Assembly: GCA_963753115.1 (NCBI GenBank) | Contig: CAVWBB010000017.1 | Location: 22,417-86,416, forward strand | DNA length: 64,000 bases | Direction of reading: 5' to 3' | DNA from: Bog-473 sp963753115 | GTDB taxonomy: Bacteria; Actinomycetota; Acidimicrobiia; Acidimicrobiales; RAAP-2 | In this document: positions 8,537-16,825 of the stretch, piece after piece | How positions within the stretch are numbered: position 1 is the stretch's first letter | How the letters are laid out: every line of letters starts with the position of its first letter | Position numbers and translations under genes: made by a program | Notes under the pieces: model-generated | What the model was told of the DNA's origin: nothing | Seen by the model: only the letters and a program-made list of their open reading frames with translations | Databases searched by the model: none

Positions 8537-9745
8537 CTACCCCAGTTTGGTCAACGCGGTGCGCAGATGGCGCACGGCTTGGCCGATCCGCTGCTCGTTC
8601 TCGATGAGCGCGAAGCGGATGTGGCCGTCGCCGCCCGGGCCGAACCCGACCCCCGGCGACGTGGCGACACCGGCCTCGCTCACCAGGTACTTCGAGAATT
8701 CGAGCGAGCCCATCTCGCGGTAGGGCTCGGGGATCGGGGCCCAGACGAACATGGTCCCCTTGGGCGGCGCCAGGCGCCAGCCGATCCGGTTGAGCCCGTC
8801 GCACAGTGCGTCGCGGCGCGACCGGTAGATCTCGTTGATCTCCTTGGGATAGTCGGGCGCCTCGTTCATGGCCACGATGGCCGCGATCTGAATCGGCTGG
8901 AACGTCCCGTAGTCGAGATACGTCTTCAGCTTCGTCAGTGCCTGCACGATCTCCTGGTTGCCGACGACGAAGCCCACGCGCCACCCGGCCATGGAGAACG
9001 ACTTGGTCATGGTGTAGATCTCGACCGCAACATCGCTGGCACCGGGCACCTGCAAAATGGACGGCGGTTCGTACCCGTCGAAGCCGAGGTCGGCGTAGGC
9101 GAAGTCGTGCACCAGCACCACCTCGTGCTCACGGGCGAAGGCGACGAGGCGCTCCATGAAGGACAGGTCGACGCAGGCCGTGGTCGGGTTGTGCGGGAAC
9201 GACAGCACGATGACGCGGGGCTTGGGCCACGACTCCTCCCAGGCGTGCATGAGCCCGTCGAAGAACGCCTCACCCGGATCCGGCGCGTCGACCGACTCCA
9301 CGTCGGGTCCCGTCAGCGGCACCTGGCGCACGTCGGCCCCCGCGAACAGCGGGCCCCAGATGTGGATCGGGTACGACGGCGAGGGCACCAGTGCGGTGTC
9401 CCCCGGTTGTACCAGGACCCACATCAGGTGCGAGAAGCCCTCCTTGGCCCCGATCGTGGTGACCACCTGGGTCTCGGGGTCGAGCTCGACGCCGAACTTG
9501 CGCTGGTACAGGTCGGTGATGGCGCTGCGCAGCTTCGGGATGCCGCGGGAGGCGGAGTAGCGGTGGTTACGCGGGTTCTGGGCGGCCTCGGACAGCTTGT
9601 CCACGGCCACGTCGGGCGAGGGCAGGTCGGGGTTCCCGAAGCCGAGGTCGATGACGTCGCGCCCGGCTCGCCGTGATGCCGCCTTCAGGTCGTTGATGGT
9701 GGCGAACACGTAGGGCGGCAGCCCGTTGATGCGGCGGAACTCCAT
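8537..9745 (-). CDS. PLP-dependent class I/II aminotransferase (AlaC-like)
   Basis: Fold-type I aminotransferase, 402 residues. It shows the family elements IDLGFGNPDLPSP, a co-factor-phosphate block TIGAKEGFSHL, FPHNPTT, the PLP Asp in LVHDFAYADLGF, and the Schiff-base Lys in TMTKSFSMAGWRVGF. Closest in style to the AlaC/glutamate-pyruvate transaminase group rather than to LL-diaminopimelate aminotransferase, but substrate range is not readable. It follows the LLM oxidoreductase gene, whose frame runs into its 5' end. A role in making an amino donor or an amino-sulfonate for the neighbouring ComA cluster is possible but unsupported beyond position. Confidence 0.9.
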   Translation of the reverse strand: MEFRRINGLPPYVFATINDLKAASRRAGRDVIDLGFGNPDLPSPDVAVDKLSEAAQNPRNHRYSASRGIPKLRSAITDLYQRKFGVELDPETQVVTTIGAKEGFSHLMWVLVQPGDTALVPSPSYPIHIWGPLFAGADVRQVPLTGPDVESVDAPDPGEAFFDGLMHAWEESWPKPRVIVLSFPHNPTTACVDLSFMERLVAFAREHEVVLVHDFAYADLGFDGYEPPSILQVPGASDVAVEIYTMTKSFSMAGWRVGFVVGNQEIVQALTKLKTYLDYGTFQPIQIAAIVAMNEAPDYPKEINEIYRSRRDALCDGLNRIGWRLAPPKGTMFVWAPIPEPYREMGSLEFSKYLVSEAGVATSPGVGFGPGGDGHIRFALIENEQRIGQAVRHLRTALTKLG

Positions 9746-10511
9746 CGTGGAAGTCTAGGACCCGGGTCGCGCGCTGCTGGACCCAGCGGACTCCCGTCAG
9801 CCCACGTGCCGCCGCCGCCAGCTCGTCGACGTCCACCGGCCAGCCGAACACCACCCAGCTGGCGCCCGCGTCGTGCAGCGCCCCCAGCCGCTCGGCCAGC
9901 GGCGGGGTGGCGGCGGGCGGCGGACCGGCCCAGGTCACCTCCACCCCCCGTGCGCCCGCTCCCCGCTCGGCCACGAGCGCAGGCTCGGCATCCCACACGT
10001 TGAGCGCGGCGCCGGCCGCCCGCGCCTCCTCCGTCCGCCCCGCCGGGCCCCCGGCCACCCATACGGGCAGCCCCGCGTCCGCCAGCCGACGTCCCAGCTC
10101 GACCATCTCGGCCCGGCGCTCGGCGGCGGGGGCGAAGGGGATCCCGTAGGCGAGGTTCTCCTCCTCGCTCAGCTTGTCGCCGGTACCCAGCCCGGCGATC
10201 ACGCGGCCCGGAGCCAGCCGCTCCAGGGCGAGGAACTGCGCGGCGAGCACCGCGTTGGACACCAGGCCGACCCGCGCCACCAGCGTGCCGAGGAACGGCC
10301 CCTCCCCCGGTCCCGACGACGGGCCGAGCATGGTGGCGAGCGCGGCGAGAATCGGAAAGGGGGCCAGCGCCGGCCGCTCCGGTTGGCCGATCGGCCAGAT
10401 GTGGTCGTAGCAGAACAGGCCGTCCACTCCGGCGGCCACCGCGGCCGTGGCGGCGGCGAAGGCCTCGTCGGGCCGGTCCCGGAACGTCGGCAGCACCACA
10501 CCGGTCCGCAT
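9567..10511 (-). CDS. LLM-class (F420-type) oxidoreductase, 3' end runs into the aminotransferase gene
   Basis: Flavin/F420-dependent luciferase-like monooxygenase fold. It opens MRTGVVLPTFRDRPDEAFA, has YDHIWPIG near residue 40, a TLVARVGLVSNAVLAAQ strand and LERLAPGRVIAGLGTGD, all typical of F420-type LLM enzymes. The credible protein stops near VQQRATR; beyond that the frame is simply the aminotransferase read out of frame for 179 bases. Skipping one base in the CCCGGG run near 9765 would end it at a TAG at 9755-9757, just before the aminotransferase ATG, so I think the true gene is 9755-10511. Its ATG shares one base with the ROK kinase stop (TGATG). Confidence 0.85.
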   Translation of the reverse strand: MRTGVVLPTFRDRPDEAFAAATAAVAAGVDGLFCYDHIWPIGQPERPALAPFPILAALATMLGPSSGPGEGPFLGTLVARVGLVSNAVLAAQFLALERLAPGRVIAGLGTGDKLSEEENLAYGIPFAPAAERRAEMVELGRRLADAGLPVWVAGGPAGRTEEARAAGAALNVWDAEPALVAERGAGARGVEVTWAGPPPAATPPLAERLGALHDAGASWVVFGWPVDVDELAAAARGLTGVRWVQQRATRVLDFHDGVPPHQRAAALRVRHHQRPEGGITASRARRHRPRLREPRPALARRGRGQAVRGRPEPA

Positions 10512-11566
10512 CAGCCCAACCCGCCCAGGCGCACGGCCAGCGCGCCACCGACGGCGCCGGAGCGCTCCCCGAAGGCCGCGGGCGCGATGACCGCGGCGGG
10601 CCGGCGGTCCCCGCCCTCGACCAGCTCGGCGAAGGCGGTGCGGGCCGAGTCAATGAGGAGGTCGCCGGCGAGCACGACGCCGCCGCCCAACACGAAGCAC
10701 TCCGGGTCGAGCACCGCGGCCAGGTTGGCCAGGCCGAAGCCGATCCAGCCGCCGACCTGGCGGATGACCTGTTGCGCGGCAGGGTCGCCCGTGGCGGCGG
10801 CGGCCGAGATGTCCTCACCGCGCACGCTCTCGGGGTCGCCGCCGGCCAGCCGGACCACCTCGCGCAACCGTCCCGCCAGGGCCGCCTCGCGGGCCAGCAT
10901 CCCGAGGCCGGCGCCCGAGGCGAAGCGCTCCCAGCAGCCGCGCCGCCCGCAGGGGCACTCGGGCCCGGCAGGGTCGACGACCATGTGGCCGATCTCCCCG
11001 GCGAACCCGGCCGCGCCAAGCTGCACCCGGCCGTCGAGCACGATGCCGCCGCCGATCCCCGTCCCGAGCGTGACCATCAGGACGTGGCCGAAGCCGCGGG
11101 CGGCACCCAGCCGGTGCTCGGCCAGGACGGCGAAGTTGGCGTCGTTCTCAATGAGCAGGGTGCGTCCGGGCAGCCGGCTGCCGATGAGCTCGTTCCAGTC
11201 GACCCCCTGGGCCTGGGGGAGGTTGGGGGCGAAGCAGAGCCGGCCTTCGCGATCGACCATGCCGGGGGCGCCGACGCCCACCGGTGCTGGTTCTGCGGGC
11301 GTTGTGGCTGCGGGCGGTGTGGCTGCCTGCATCGCCGCGGAGCCGGAGGTGCCGTCCGCGACCGCCCGGTCGAGATCGGCCACCACCTGGGCCACCGCCT
11401 CGGCGACGTGGCTGCCCACGATGTCCCGGGTGCCCCGGGGGGTGGCGACGCGGGCCTCGGCCACAATGGCGTGGGAGCGGTCGAGGGCGACGCCGAGGAC
11501 CTTGGTCCCGCCGATGTCGATGCCGTAGGTGACGCCGGCGTCCGCCGGGCCCCCGTCAGGGGTCAC
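10511..11566 (-). CDS. ROK family sugar kinase (glucokinase-like)
   Basis: Cytoplasmic ATP-dependent sugar kinase, 351 residues. The N-terminal phosphate loop is YGIDIGGTKVLGVALD, the catalytic Asp is in LIENDANFAVLAEH, GTGIGGGIVLDG is the second phosphate block, and the ROK zinc site appears as GHMVV followed by CPCGRRGCWE. An Ala/Pro-rich insertion near residues 75-95 is unusual. It lies in a tight minus-strand run: its start overlaps the SRPBCC stop (ATGA) and its stop overlaps the LLM start (TGATG). Glucokinase is the likeliest function; N-acetylmannosamine or fructose kinase cannot be excluded. Confidence 0.9.
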   Translation of the reverse strand: MTPDGGPADAGVTYGIDIGGTKVLGVALDRSHAIVAEARVATPRGTRDIVGSHVAEAVAQVVADLDRAVADGTSGSAAMQAATPPAATTPAEPAPVGVGAPGMVDREGRLCFAPNLPQAQGVDWNELIGSRLPGRTLLIENDANFAVLAEHRLGAARGFGHVLMVTLGTGIGGGIVLDGRVQLGAAGFAGEIGHMVVDPAGPECPCGRRGCWERFASGAGLGMLAREAALAGRLREVVRLAGGDPESVRGEDISAAAATGDPAAQQVIRQVGGWIGFGLANLAAVLDPECFVLGGGVVLAGDLLIDSARTAFAELVEGGDRRPAAVIAPAAFGERSGAVGGALAVRLGGLG

Positions 11567-12006
11567 GAGGTCGACTCGACCCGCGCCTTCAGCTCTCGCA
11601 TGGCGGTGGCCATGATGCGGCTCGTGGCCCGCATCTTGATGAAACCGGGGATCGGCACGCGCAGCTCGGCCTCGAGGTGGTAGGTGACGTCCGTGCCGCC
11701 GCCGTCACCGGGATCGAAGATGTAGGTCCCGTCGAGCTTGGTGGTGATGTCACCCTGGGTGAGCTTCCAGGCCAGGACGTGGGGCGCCTCGGCGTAGTCG
11801 TAGGCCAGCGTGTAGCTGGTGCTCCGGCCGAAGGCGGCGGCGCGGAAGGTGACCAGGAGCGGGCGGCCCTGGTCGTCGCGCTCCTTGATCTCGACCTCTT
11901 TGATGTCGGCGGCCCACTCGGGGTACCGCTCGAGATCGGCCGCGACGGCGAAGCAGCGCTCGGGCGGCGCTGCGACCGAGATCTTTTCTGTGGCTTGGTC
12001 GGCCAC
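11563..12006 (-). CDS. SRPBCC (START-like) family protein
   Basis: Small hydrophobic-cavity protein of the polyketide cyclase/CoxG-like SRPBCC group, 147 residues. It starts TEKISVAAPPERCFAVAADL and continues RYPEWAADIKEVEI, the standard first strand and helix of the fold, ending in the long C-terminal helix FIKMRATSRIMATAMRELK. The neighbouring PimB-like glycosyltransferase gives a pairing like mycobacterial Rv2185c near Rv2188c (pimB), which supports a link to envelope lipid metabolism, as recalled family knowledge rather than a search. It overlaps the ROK kinase start by ATGA. Confidence 0.87.
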   Translation of the reverse strand: MADQATEKISVAAPPERCFAVAADLERYPEWAADIKEVEIKERDDQGRPLLVTFRAAAFGRSTSYTLAYDYAEAPHVLAWKLTQGDITTKLDGTYIFDPGDGGGTDVTYHLEAELRVPIPGFIKMRATSRIMATAMRELKARVESTS

Positions 12007-12050
12007 GTCGGTGGGTCCTTCCTGTCAGTGCTGCTGGCAGCGGCGATGCG

Positions 12051-13197
12051 TCAGATTGCCACTCGGGCCACCGCGTCGGCCAGCCTAGAAGCAAGAACGT
12101 CGTTGTCGAAGGTTTCCTGCACCCTAGATCGGGCGGCCTTTCCCATCCGGCGACGCCCCGCGGGGTCGGCCAGCAGGCTGCGCAGGGCTTCGGCCACGGC
12201 ACCCGGGTTGCCCGGGTCGGCCACCACCAGGCCCGTCTCTCCGTCGAGCACGGCCTCGGACGCCCCGCCGCTGTCGCCGGCCACCTGGGGCACGCCGGCG
12301 GCCGCCGCCTCCAAGAAGACGATGCCGAACCCCTCCTGTTCCAGGCCCAGCCAGCGGTTGCGGCAGGCCATGACGAACACGTCGGCGGCACCCAGCAAGG
12401 CCGCCCTGTCCTCCTGGCTCACCCGGCCGAGGACCTCCACCCGCACCGGGCTCCGCGCGGCCAGGCGGCGCAGGCGGCCCAGCTCCCGGCCGTCACCGGC
12501 GATCGCGACCACCAGGTCCGGGTACGAGGCCGCCAGCCGGTTGGCCGCCTCGATCAGCACGTCCATCCCCTTGCGCGGCACGAGCCGGCTCACGCTGGAG
12601 AGCAGGGGGCCTCCGACCGGCAGCCCGAGCGACGTCCGCGCCGCCCGCCGCTCGGCCGCCTTGAGGGGGACGATGGAGCCGACGTCGACGCCGGGCGGGA
12701 CCTCGACCAACGACGCCGCCAGGTCCGGCACCACGCGGCGGGCCTCGGCCGCCGGGTAGCTGCCGGCCGACACGACGAGGCGCGCGTCGCGCAGCACACG
12801 GGCCAGCGCGGCGCGCGAGCCCGGGAGCCGGCCCGGCACCGTGACTTCGGCCCCGTGCAGAACGACGCCGTAGGGCACGTCGAGATGCGGACCGAGCAGT
12901 CCGAGCGGGAGCGCAGGATCGAGCAGGACCAGGTCGACCGCGTGCTCCTTCACGGCGGCGCGGACGGCGGCCGAGGGCGTCAGGCGTCGGGAAGAACAAA
13001 ATGCGGCCGGGCACGCGCTCGATGCGGATACCCCGCTCGGCCTGCGCGGCGTCGAAGGCGGCGGCCCCCTCGTCGGAAGAGGCGGTGAGCACCACGAACG
13101 AAGACGGGTCGAGCCGGCTCCACAGATCCCAGAGGTAGTTCTGGATGCCCCCGACCTTGGGCGGGAAGTCGTTGGTGACGAGCAGGTGGCGCTTCAC
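12051..13197 (-). pseudogene. GT4 glycosyltransferase, PimB-like, with a frameshift near 12972
   Basis: GT-B glycosyltransferase that would transfer mannose from a nucleotide sugar to a phosphatidylinositol mannoside or related acceptor. The N-terminal frame begins MKRHLLVTNDFPPKVGGIQN and reaches RILFFPTPDA; the next frame continues VKEHAVDLVLLDPALPLG, with LLSSVSRLVPRKGMDVLIEA and the donor-binding EQEGFGIVFLEAAAAGVP motif. One extra base in the CTCGGCCGCC stretch around 12972 separates them. Repaired, it is about 381 residues, the usual PimB length. Every catalytic block is kept, so the break may be an assembly error or very recent. It follows the Cys-cluster gene by 21 bases. Confidence 0.82.
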
Positions 13198-13218
13198 CGC
13201 GCGCCACCGCCACGCGGC

Positions 13219-13555
13219 TCAGCCGGCCCGGGTGCTGAAGCGCAGCGTCGGGACGAGCCCGGCGCGCTCGAGCATGCGCATCGCCCGCGCCTCGTCGGCA
13301 TCGATGACGACGGCGTCGTCGGGCTCGCGCTCGAGCAGGAAGCTGACGACACAGTCGTCGCAGGCGTTGGTGTTGCGCAGCGCGCAGCAGTCGCAGTCGA
13401 TGGTGAGGCCGCCCGCAGGCTCGATGTCGCGGGCCCCGGAAAGCTCGGTCTCGCTGAAGAGCCCGATGATGCTCGCCGCTTGTTCGGTCGCAGCACCGTG
13501 TGTCGGTTGCAGTCGAAGTGTCGGTTGCAGTCGAAGTGTCCCTGGAAGTCGGCAT
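13219..13555 (-). CDS. small cysteine-cluster conserved actinobacterial protein, frame break near 13495
   Basis: Short protein of about 110 residues with the cluster CDCCALRNTNACDDC followed by a hydrophobic stretch VVSFLLE and an acidic segment DDAVVIDADEARAMRML. The five cysteines look like a metal site. The best start is the ATG at 13555, preceded by AGAGAGGG at 8-9 bases. From it the frame reads a Thr-rich duplicated segment (18-bp unit twice, TSTATD), then one base must be skipped near 13495 to enter the frame that carries the cysteines and ends at 13219. I recall similar short proteins next to pimB in other actinobacteria; no function is known to me. Confidence 0.6.
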
Positions 13556-13618
13556 GACGTTGACCCTCTCTCTTGGGAGAAAGCATGCCGAAGGGGTGTG
13601 ACACCCACTGCCATCGGG

Positions 13619-14105
13619 TTATCCCTCGCGCAGGGCGTCGAGGGCGGATGCGCAGCGTCTGCTCCATGCCCCAGGCCACGCTCTCGGTGCGCACCCGGTC
13701 GGCGGCGGCCAGCGTCAGGAACGGAGGCCCGCCCACCCGGTAGTCCCGGTAGGCCTGCGAGCTCATGACGAGGTCGACCCCCCGCGCAGCGGGGGCGTCG
13801 CCGGCCAGCGCCGTGACGGCCTCGGGGCTCTCCTCCCCCGGGCTCCGCGTGACCACGGCGAGACGGGCGGCGCCGGCCAGGCCGTCCTGCAATTCGGGCA
13901 GGCCCTCCCAGAGGTCCCGGCAGCCGAGGCAGTCCGCCGAGAGGAACAGGAGCAGAATCGGCGCGGCGGCCTCCACCACGTCGATGCGGCAGGGCGTGCC
14001 GTCTGGCCGCACCCCATTGACGTCGTGCGGCGTGGTGGTGGGATGGTCCGTATAGGTCGGGATGGGCCGGAGCCGGCGCAGAATGTCAGCCGGCGGCTCT
14101 GTCAC
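13619..14105 (-). CDS. thioredoxin-fold protein with CLGC motif, frame break near 13655
   Basis: Cytoplasmic thioredoxin/peroxiredoxin-like protein. IDVVEAAAPILLLFLSADCLGCRDLW carries the CxxC-type pair (shown here as CLGC) after the beta strand, and VGGPPFLTLAAADRV holds the cis-proline strand. The GTG start at 14105 is preceded by GGGAAGG and lies at the end of a five-copy repeat array (14101-14195). As written the frame runs on to 13194 into neighbouring genes. Skipping one base near 13655 gives the sensible ending ASALDALREG and a TAA at 13619-13621, about 162 residues. Redox or peroxide role likely, partner unknown. Confidence 0.7.
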
Positions 14106-14195
14106 GGCACCTTCCCTGTCACGGCACTTTCCCTGTCACGGCACCTTCCTCGTCACGGAACAATCCCCGTCACGGAACCTTCCCCGTCACGGAAC
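14101..14195 (-). repeat. 17-bp tandem array forming five chained six-codon ORFs
   Basis: Five consecutive 17-bp units lie between the stop of the zinc-ribbon gene and the start of the thioredoxin-like gene. On the minus strand each unit holds a purine-rich Shine-Dalgarno-like stretch, a GTG and a TGA. Each six-codon ORF runs from GTG to a TGA that overlaps the next unit's GTG (GTGA). Starts are at 14190, 14173, 14156, 14139 and 14122; the sixth GTG, at 14105, is the thioredoxin-like gene. Predicted peptides are MTGKVP, MTGIVP, MTRKVP, MTGKVP, MTGKVP. All five stay open despite base differences between units. Confidence 0.9.
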
Positions 14196-14441
14196 CTTCG
14201 ACTGCGTGCCCGGCTCCTCGAGCTGGTCCCCGGTGATCTCCACCACGCTGCGCCCGTGGCCGCACCAGCGGCACACCACCTCGTCCACGGTGCGGTCGAG
14301 CACCTGCTCGTCCTCGATCGTCAAGTCGCCGCCCACGCTGTAGTGGTGGAAGGCCTTGGACTTCTGCGAGATGGTGACGTCGAAGCGGGTGACGTTGCCG
14401 CACCCGTCGCACCGGTATCGAGGGGCGCTCACCCATTCCAC
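14187..14441 (-). CDS. small zinc-ribbon protein
   Basis: 84-residue protein with two Cys pairs, CDGCG (residues 11-15) and CRWCG (residues 57-61), separated by about 45 residues, the spacing of a zinc ribbon. The rest is polar (DVTISQKSKAFHHYSVGGDL, then acidic EDEQVLDRTVDE). It may bind nucleic acid or act as a structural subunit; no family function is known to me. Its TGA at 14187-14189 overlaps the first GTG of the micro-ORF chain, so translation of the thioredoxin-like gene downstream may depend on it. Confidence 0.75.
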   Translation of the reverse strand: MEWVSAPRYRCDGCGNVTRFDVTISQKSKAFHHYSVGGDLTIEDEQVLDRTVDEVVCRWCGHGRSVVEITGDQLEEPGTQSKVP

Positions 14442-14482
14442 GGTAGTCCGCGGCCCGGGGGCGCCTTCCGGTCCCGGGAACC

Positions 14483-14743
14483 TCAGGCGCTGCCGACGAC
14501 CTCTCCGATCGCCACACTGGTGACCGTGACGCCGTTCATGCCGCCGCCGACCGGAGGCGCCACGGCGCGGGCCTGTTCCTCGGTCTCGAAGACGGCGAAG
14601 GAGGCCCCGTGCGTGTCGTCGAGACGGATCCAGTAGCCGGCCACGAAACCCGGCGCCGCCTTGACGGTGGGCACGAGCTCCGCGAGGCCCTTCACGGCGG
14701 CCTCCCCGTCACTGATCTCGACGCTGACGACGTGTGCGTGCAT
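14483..14743 (-). CDS. ABM/dimeric alpha-beta barrel domain protein
   Basis: 86-residue protein of ferredoxin-like dimeric barrel type. MHAHVVSVEISDGEAAVKGL is the first strand and helix, APGFVAGYWIRLDDTHGASF the central hairpin, and VFETEEQARAVAP the second helix; this order matches antibiotic-biosynthesis-monooxygenase-like proteins. An AAGGAG site about 9 bases upstream fixes the ATG at 14743. No catalytic residue can be named. It is the first gene of the long minus-strand run and is divergent from the cupin gene. Confidence 0.8.
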   Translation of the reverse strand: MHAHVVSVEISDGEAAVKGLAELVPTVKAAPGFVAGYWIRLDDTHGASFAVFETEEQARAVAPPVGGGMNGVTVTSVAIGEVVGSA

Positions 14744-14896
14744 AGGGCCATCTCCTTCGTGCCCGGTCGATCTTGACCGGTTGATCCCATGCTCCCACGC
14801 CGTCGTGCACCGATCCACTGGGGTTGCAGCACGCCCCGGGCCAGGGCACGCATTGAGCTCGGCGGAGCCGCAGACGAGTCGGATAGCTTCCGCGGC

Positions 14897-15298
14897 ATGC
14901 CTGCCCTGCCCGACCCGTCCCCGGTTTCCTTCGAGGGCAAGCGCGCCACCATCGCCCGTGACGGGACGGTCACCGTCGTCGAGGCACCACCGGGACCGCC
15001 GCAACGGATCGACGGGTACACCATCGGGGCGATCCCGCATCTCGACGGTGCGTCGCCGCACGCGGGCGAGGTCCACCCCGATGGCGACGAGTTCCTCTAC
15101 GTCGTGCGGGGCACGGTCGAAGTGATCCTCGACGACGGCGACGAGAAGGCCGCCGGCGTCGAGACGAGAGTGGTGCTCCGCGCCGGGGACGCCTACGTGG
15201 TGCCTCGGGGCGTGTGGCACGTGCTCGAGACGAGGGAGCCGTCGTACCTCGTGCACGTCACGCCCGGTCCGCACGGCGGGCACCGGCCCCGCACCTGA
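14897..15298 (+). CDS. cupin domain protein
   Basis: Single-domain cupin of 133 residues. The first metal motif reads HAGEVHPDGDEFLYVVRGTVEV, close to the G(X)5HXH(X)3,4E(X)6G consensus with His, His and Glu present; the second, AGDAYVVPRGVWHVLE, provides the last His. It could be a small-molecule isomerase, dioxygenase or binding protein. The ATG at 14897 fits the domain start; upstream codons in the same frame look non-coding. It is followed after 5 bases by a perfect 7-bp hairpin. Confidence 0.82.
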   Translation: MPALPDPSPVSFEGKRATIARDGTVTVVEAPPGPPQRIDGYTIGAIPHLDGASPHAGEVHPDGDEFLYVVRGTVEVILDDGDEKAAGVETRVVLRAGDAYVVPRGVWHVLETREPSYLVHVTPGPHGGHRPRT

Positions 15299-15303
15299 CT
15301 CCG

Positions 15304-15320
15304 GTTCCCGGTTCGGGAAC
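15304..15320 (+). terminator. hairpin after cupin gene
   Basis: GTTCCCG, three-base loop GTT, CGGGAAC: perfect 7-bp stem beginning 6 bases after the cupin stop. No T-run follows, so it is a candidate terminator or mRNA 3' stabiliser only. Confidence 0.5.
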
Positions 15321-15340
15321 GCGGTCCTCAGATCCGGTCG

Positions 15341-15366
15341 GGTTCGGCAAATCGTGGTGATCGGGT
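15341..15366 (+). repeat. left end repeat of TnpB element
   Basis: 26-bp segment with the core GGTTCGGCAAATCG followed by GTGGTGATCGGGT. Its inverted partner at 16936-16963 shares the full 14-base core and most of the remainder. Confidence 0.75.
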
Positions 15367-15415
15367 AGCGCCAAGCCTGGGGTGCGACGTCACATCCAGA
15401 GACGACACTGGAGCT

Positions 15416-16825
15416 ATGGCCGGCGGCACCGAAGAGGGTTTCGTGACCCGAGGCGTCGTTGTGACCCTCGACCCGACGCCCGCCCAAGAGCGCCTCTTGC
15501 GCTCGTACTGCGGGGCCGCTCGCGTGGCGCACAACTGGGCCATCGCCCAGGTCAAGGACAACCTGTCCACCAGAGCAGCCGAACGCGCCAGCGGCGTCAG
15601 TGAGGATCAACTGACCCCGGCGCTCTCGTGGTCCGCCTACGGACTGGGTATGGCGTGGAATCAGGCCAAGGAGGATGTGGCGCCCTGGTGGCGGGAGGTG
15701 TCCATGCACGCCTTTCGTTCCGGAGTGACCTCGGCCGCTGCCGCGTTGAAGAACTTCTCGGACTCGAAGAAGGGTGCCCGGGCCGGGCGGCGTGTCGGAT
15801 TCCCCGGATTCAAGTCGCGGGCCCGATCCCTGCCGGCAGTCAGCTTCGTCGAGATCAATCACCAGCTGTCCTGGCTCCACCCCTCCCGCCACTCTGTCCG
15901 CCTGATGCTGCCGGGGTGCAGCCCCGATACCGACATCCGTAGGCGGCGAGACCAGCTGGCCTGGATTCACACCACCACCTCGACCCGGCGGCTCTACAAC
16001 TTGGTCGCACACGGTCGGGCCAGCATCCAAAAGGTCACCATTTCGCATCGAGGCGGACGTTGGCAGGCGGCGTTCTCGGTGCGCTTCGCCGAAAAGCCGG
16101 CCCCGCCGCCGATGAAGCGCCGAGGCCCGACGGTGGGAGTCGACGCCGGGCTCAGACACCTGGCCACGCTGTCGGTGCCCGTGCGCGGGCTCAGTGATGC
16201 CGACGGCCACGTGGCCAACCCTGAGGTCCTAGCTGGCCAGCTCCGCCGCCTCGCCGCGCTCGATCGGGCCGTCTCACGTTGTGAGAAGGGCTCGCGTAAC
16301 CGCCGGCGGCTTCTCGAGCGCCGGGCCCGCCTGCACGGCCAGGTCGCCAAGACCCGGGCGCTTCATCTCCACCGGCTCAGCACGGCGCTGGCCGGATCTT
16401 TCGATGCCGTGGTCATCGAGGACCTGAACGTCCATGCCCTGGCCCGCTCGGGGCGTCGCCTGGCCCGACGTGTGGCCGACGCCGGGCTCGGTGAGCTGCG
16501 CCGACAACTCGCCTACAAGTGCGACGACCGAGGCGCGCGCCTCGTGGTGGTCGACCGCTTCTACCCCTCGTCGAAGACCTGTTCGGCGTGTGGGGCGACA
16601 AGAGCCACGTTGCCCCTCTTCGAACGGGTCTATCGCTGCGAGGGTTGCGGGCTCGTGTTGGACCGAGACGTCAACGCAGCCCACAATCTCGAGCGCGAGG
16701 GACTGAGGCTCCTCGCGCTCGGTGTAGACAGATCCGTCGCCGGGCTACGACCGGAGACGCAAAACGTTGACCCGAGAGGGCATAAGACCAGCGGGGCACG
16801 CGCTTCGCTGGCAGCCATCGCCTGA
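15416..16825 (+). CDS. tnpB: TnpB-family RNA-guided endonuclease (OrfB, RuvC-like)
   Basis: 469-residue TnpB, a full-length member. The RuvC-like triad is intact: Asp243 in GVDAGLRHLA, Glu335 in VVIEDLNV, and Asp418 in LDRDVNAAHN. The zinc finger between the last two is CSACG (Cys389, Cys392) and CEGCG (Cys408, Cys411). The N-terminal helical domain (GVVVTLDPTPAQERLLRSYC) and the GFPGFKSR segment are usual. Proteins of this family cut DNA guided by an RNA from the element's right end. No TnpA lies nearby, so mobility would need a transposase supplied elsewhere. All catalytic residues present suggests it is active. Confidence 0.93.
   Translation: MAGGTEEGFVTRGVVVTLDPTPAQERLLRSYCGAARVAHNWAIAQVKDNLSTRAAERASGVSEDQLTPALSWSAYGLGMAWNQAKEDVAPWWREVSMHAFRSGVTSAAAALKNFSDSKKGARAGRRVGFPGFKSRARSLPAVSFVEINHQLSWLHPSRHSVRLMLPGCSPDTDIRRRRDQLAWIHTTTSTRRLYNLVAHGRASIQKVTISHRGGRWQAAFSVRFAEKPAPPPMKRRGPTVGVDAGLRHLATLSVPVRGLSDADGHVANPEVLAGQLRRLAALDRAVSRCEKGSRNRRRLLERRARLHGQVAKTRALHLHRLSTALAGSFDAVVIEDLNVHALARSGRRLARRVADAGLGELRRQLAYKCDDRGARLVVVDRFYPSSKTCSACGATRATLPLFERVYRCEGCGLVLDRDVNAAHNLEREGLRLLALGVDRSVAGLRPETQNVDPRGHKTSGARASLAAIA

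Noticed and set aside
14101..14195. CRISPR array
   Set aside because: Units are directly adjacent without spacers and too short; the same applies to 18200-18289.
14744..16210. Long minus-strand frame across the cupin and TnpB genes
   Set aside because: Antisense to real genes; only the final 86 codons (14483-14743) with a strong SD encode a protein.
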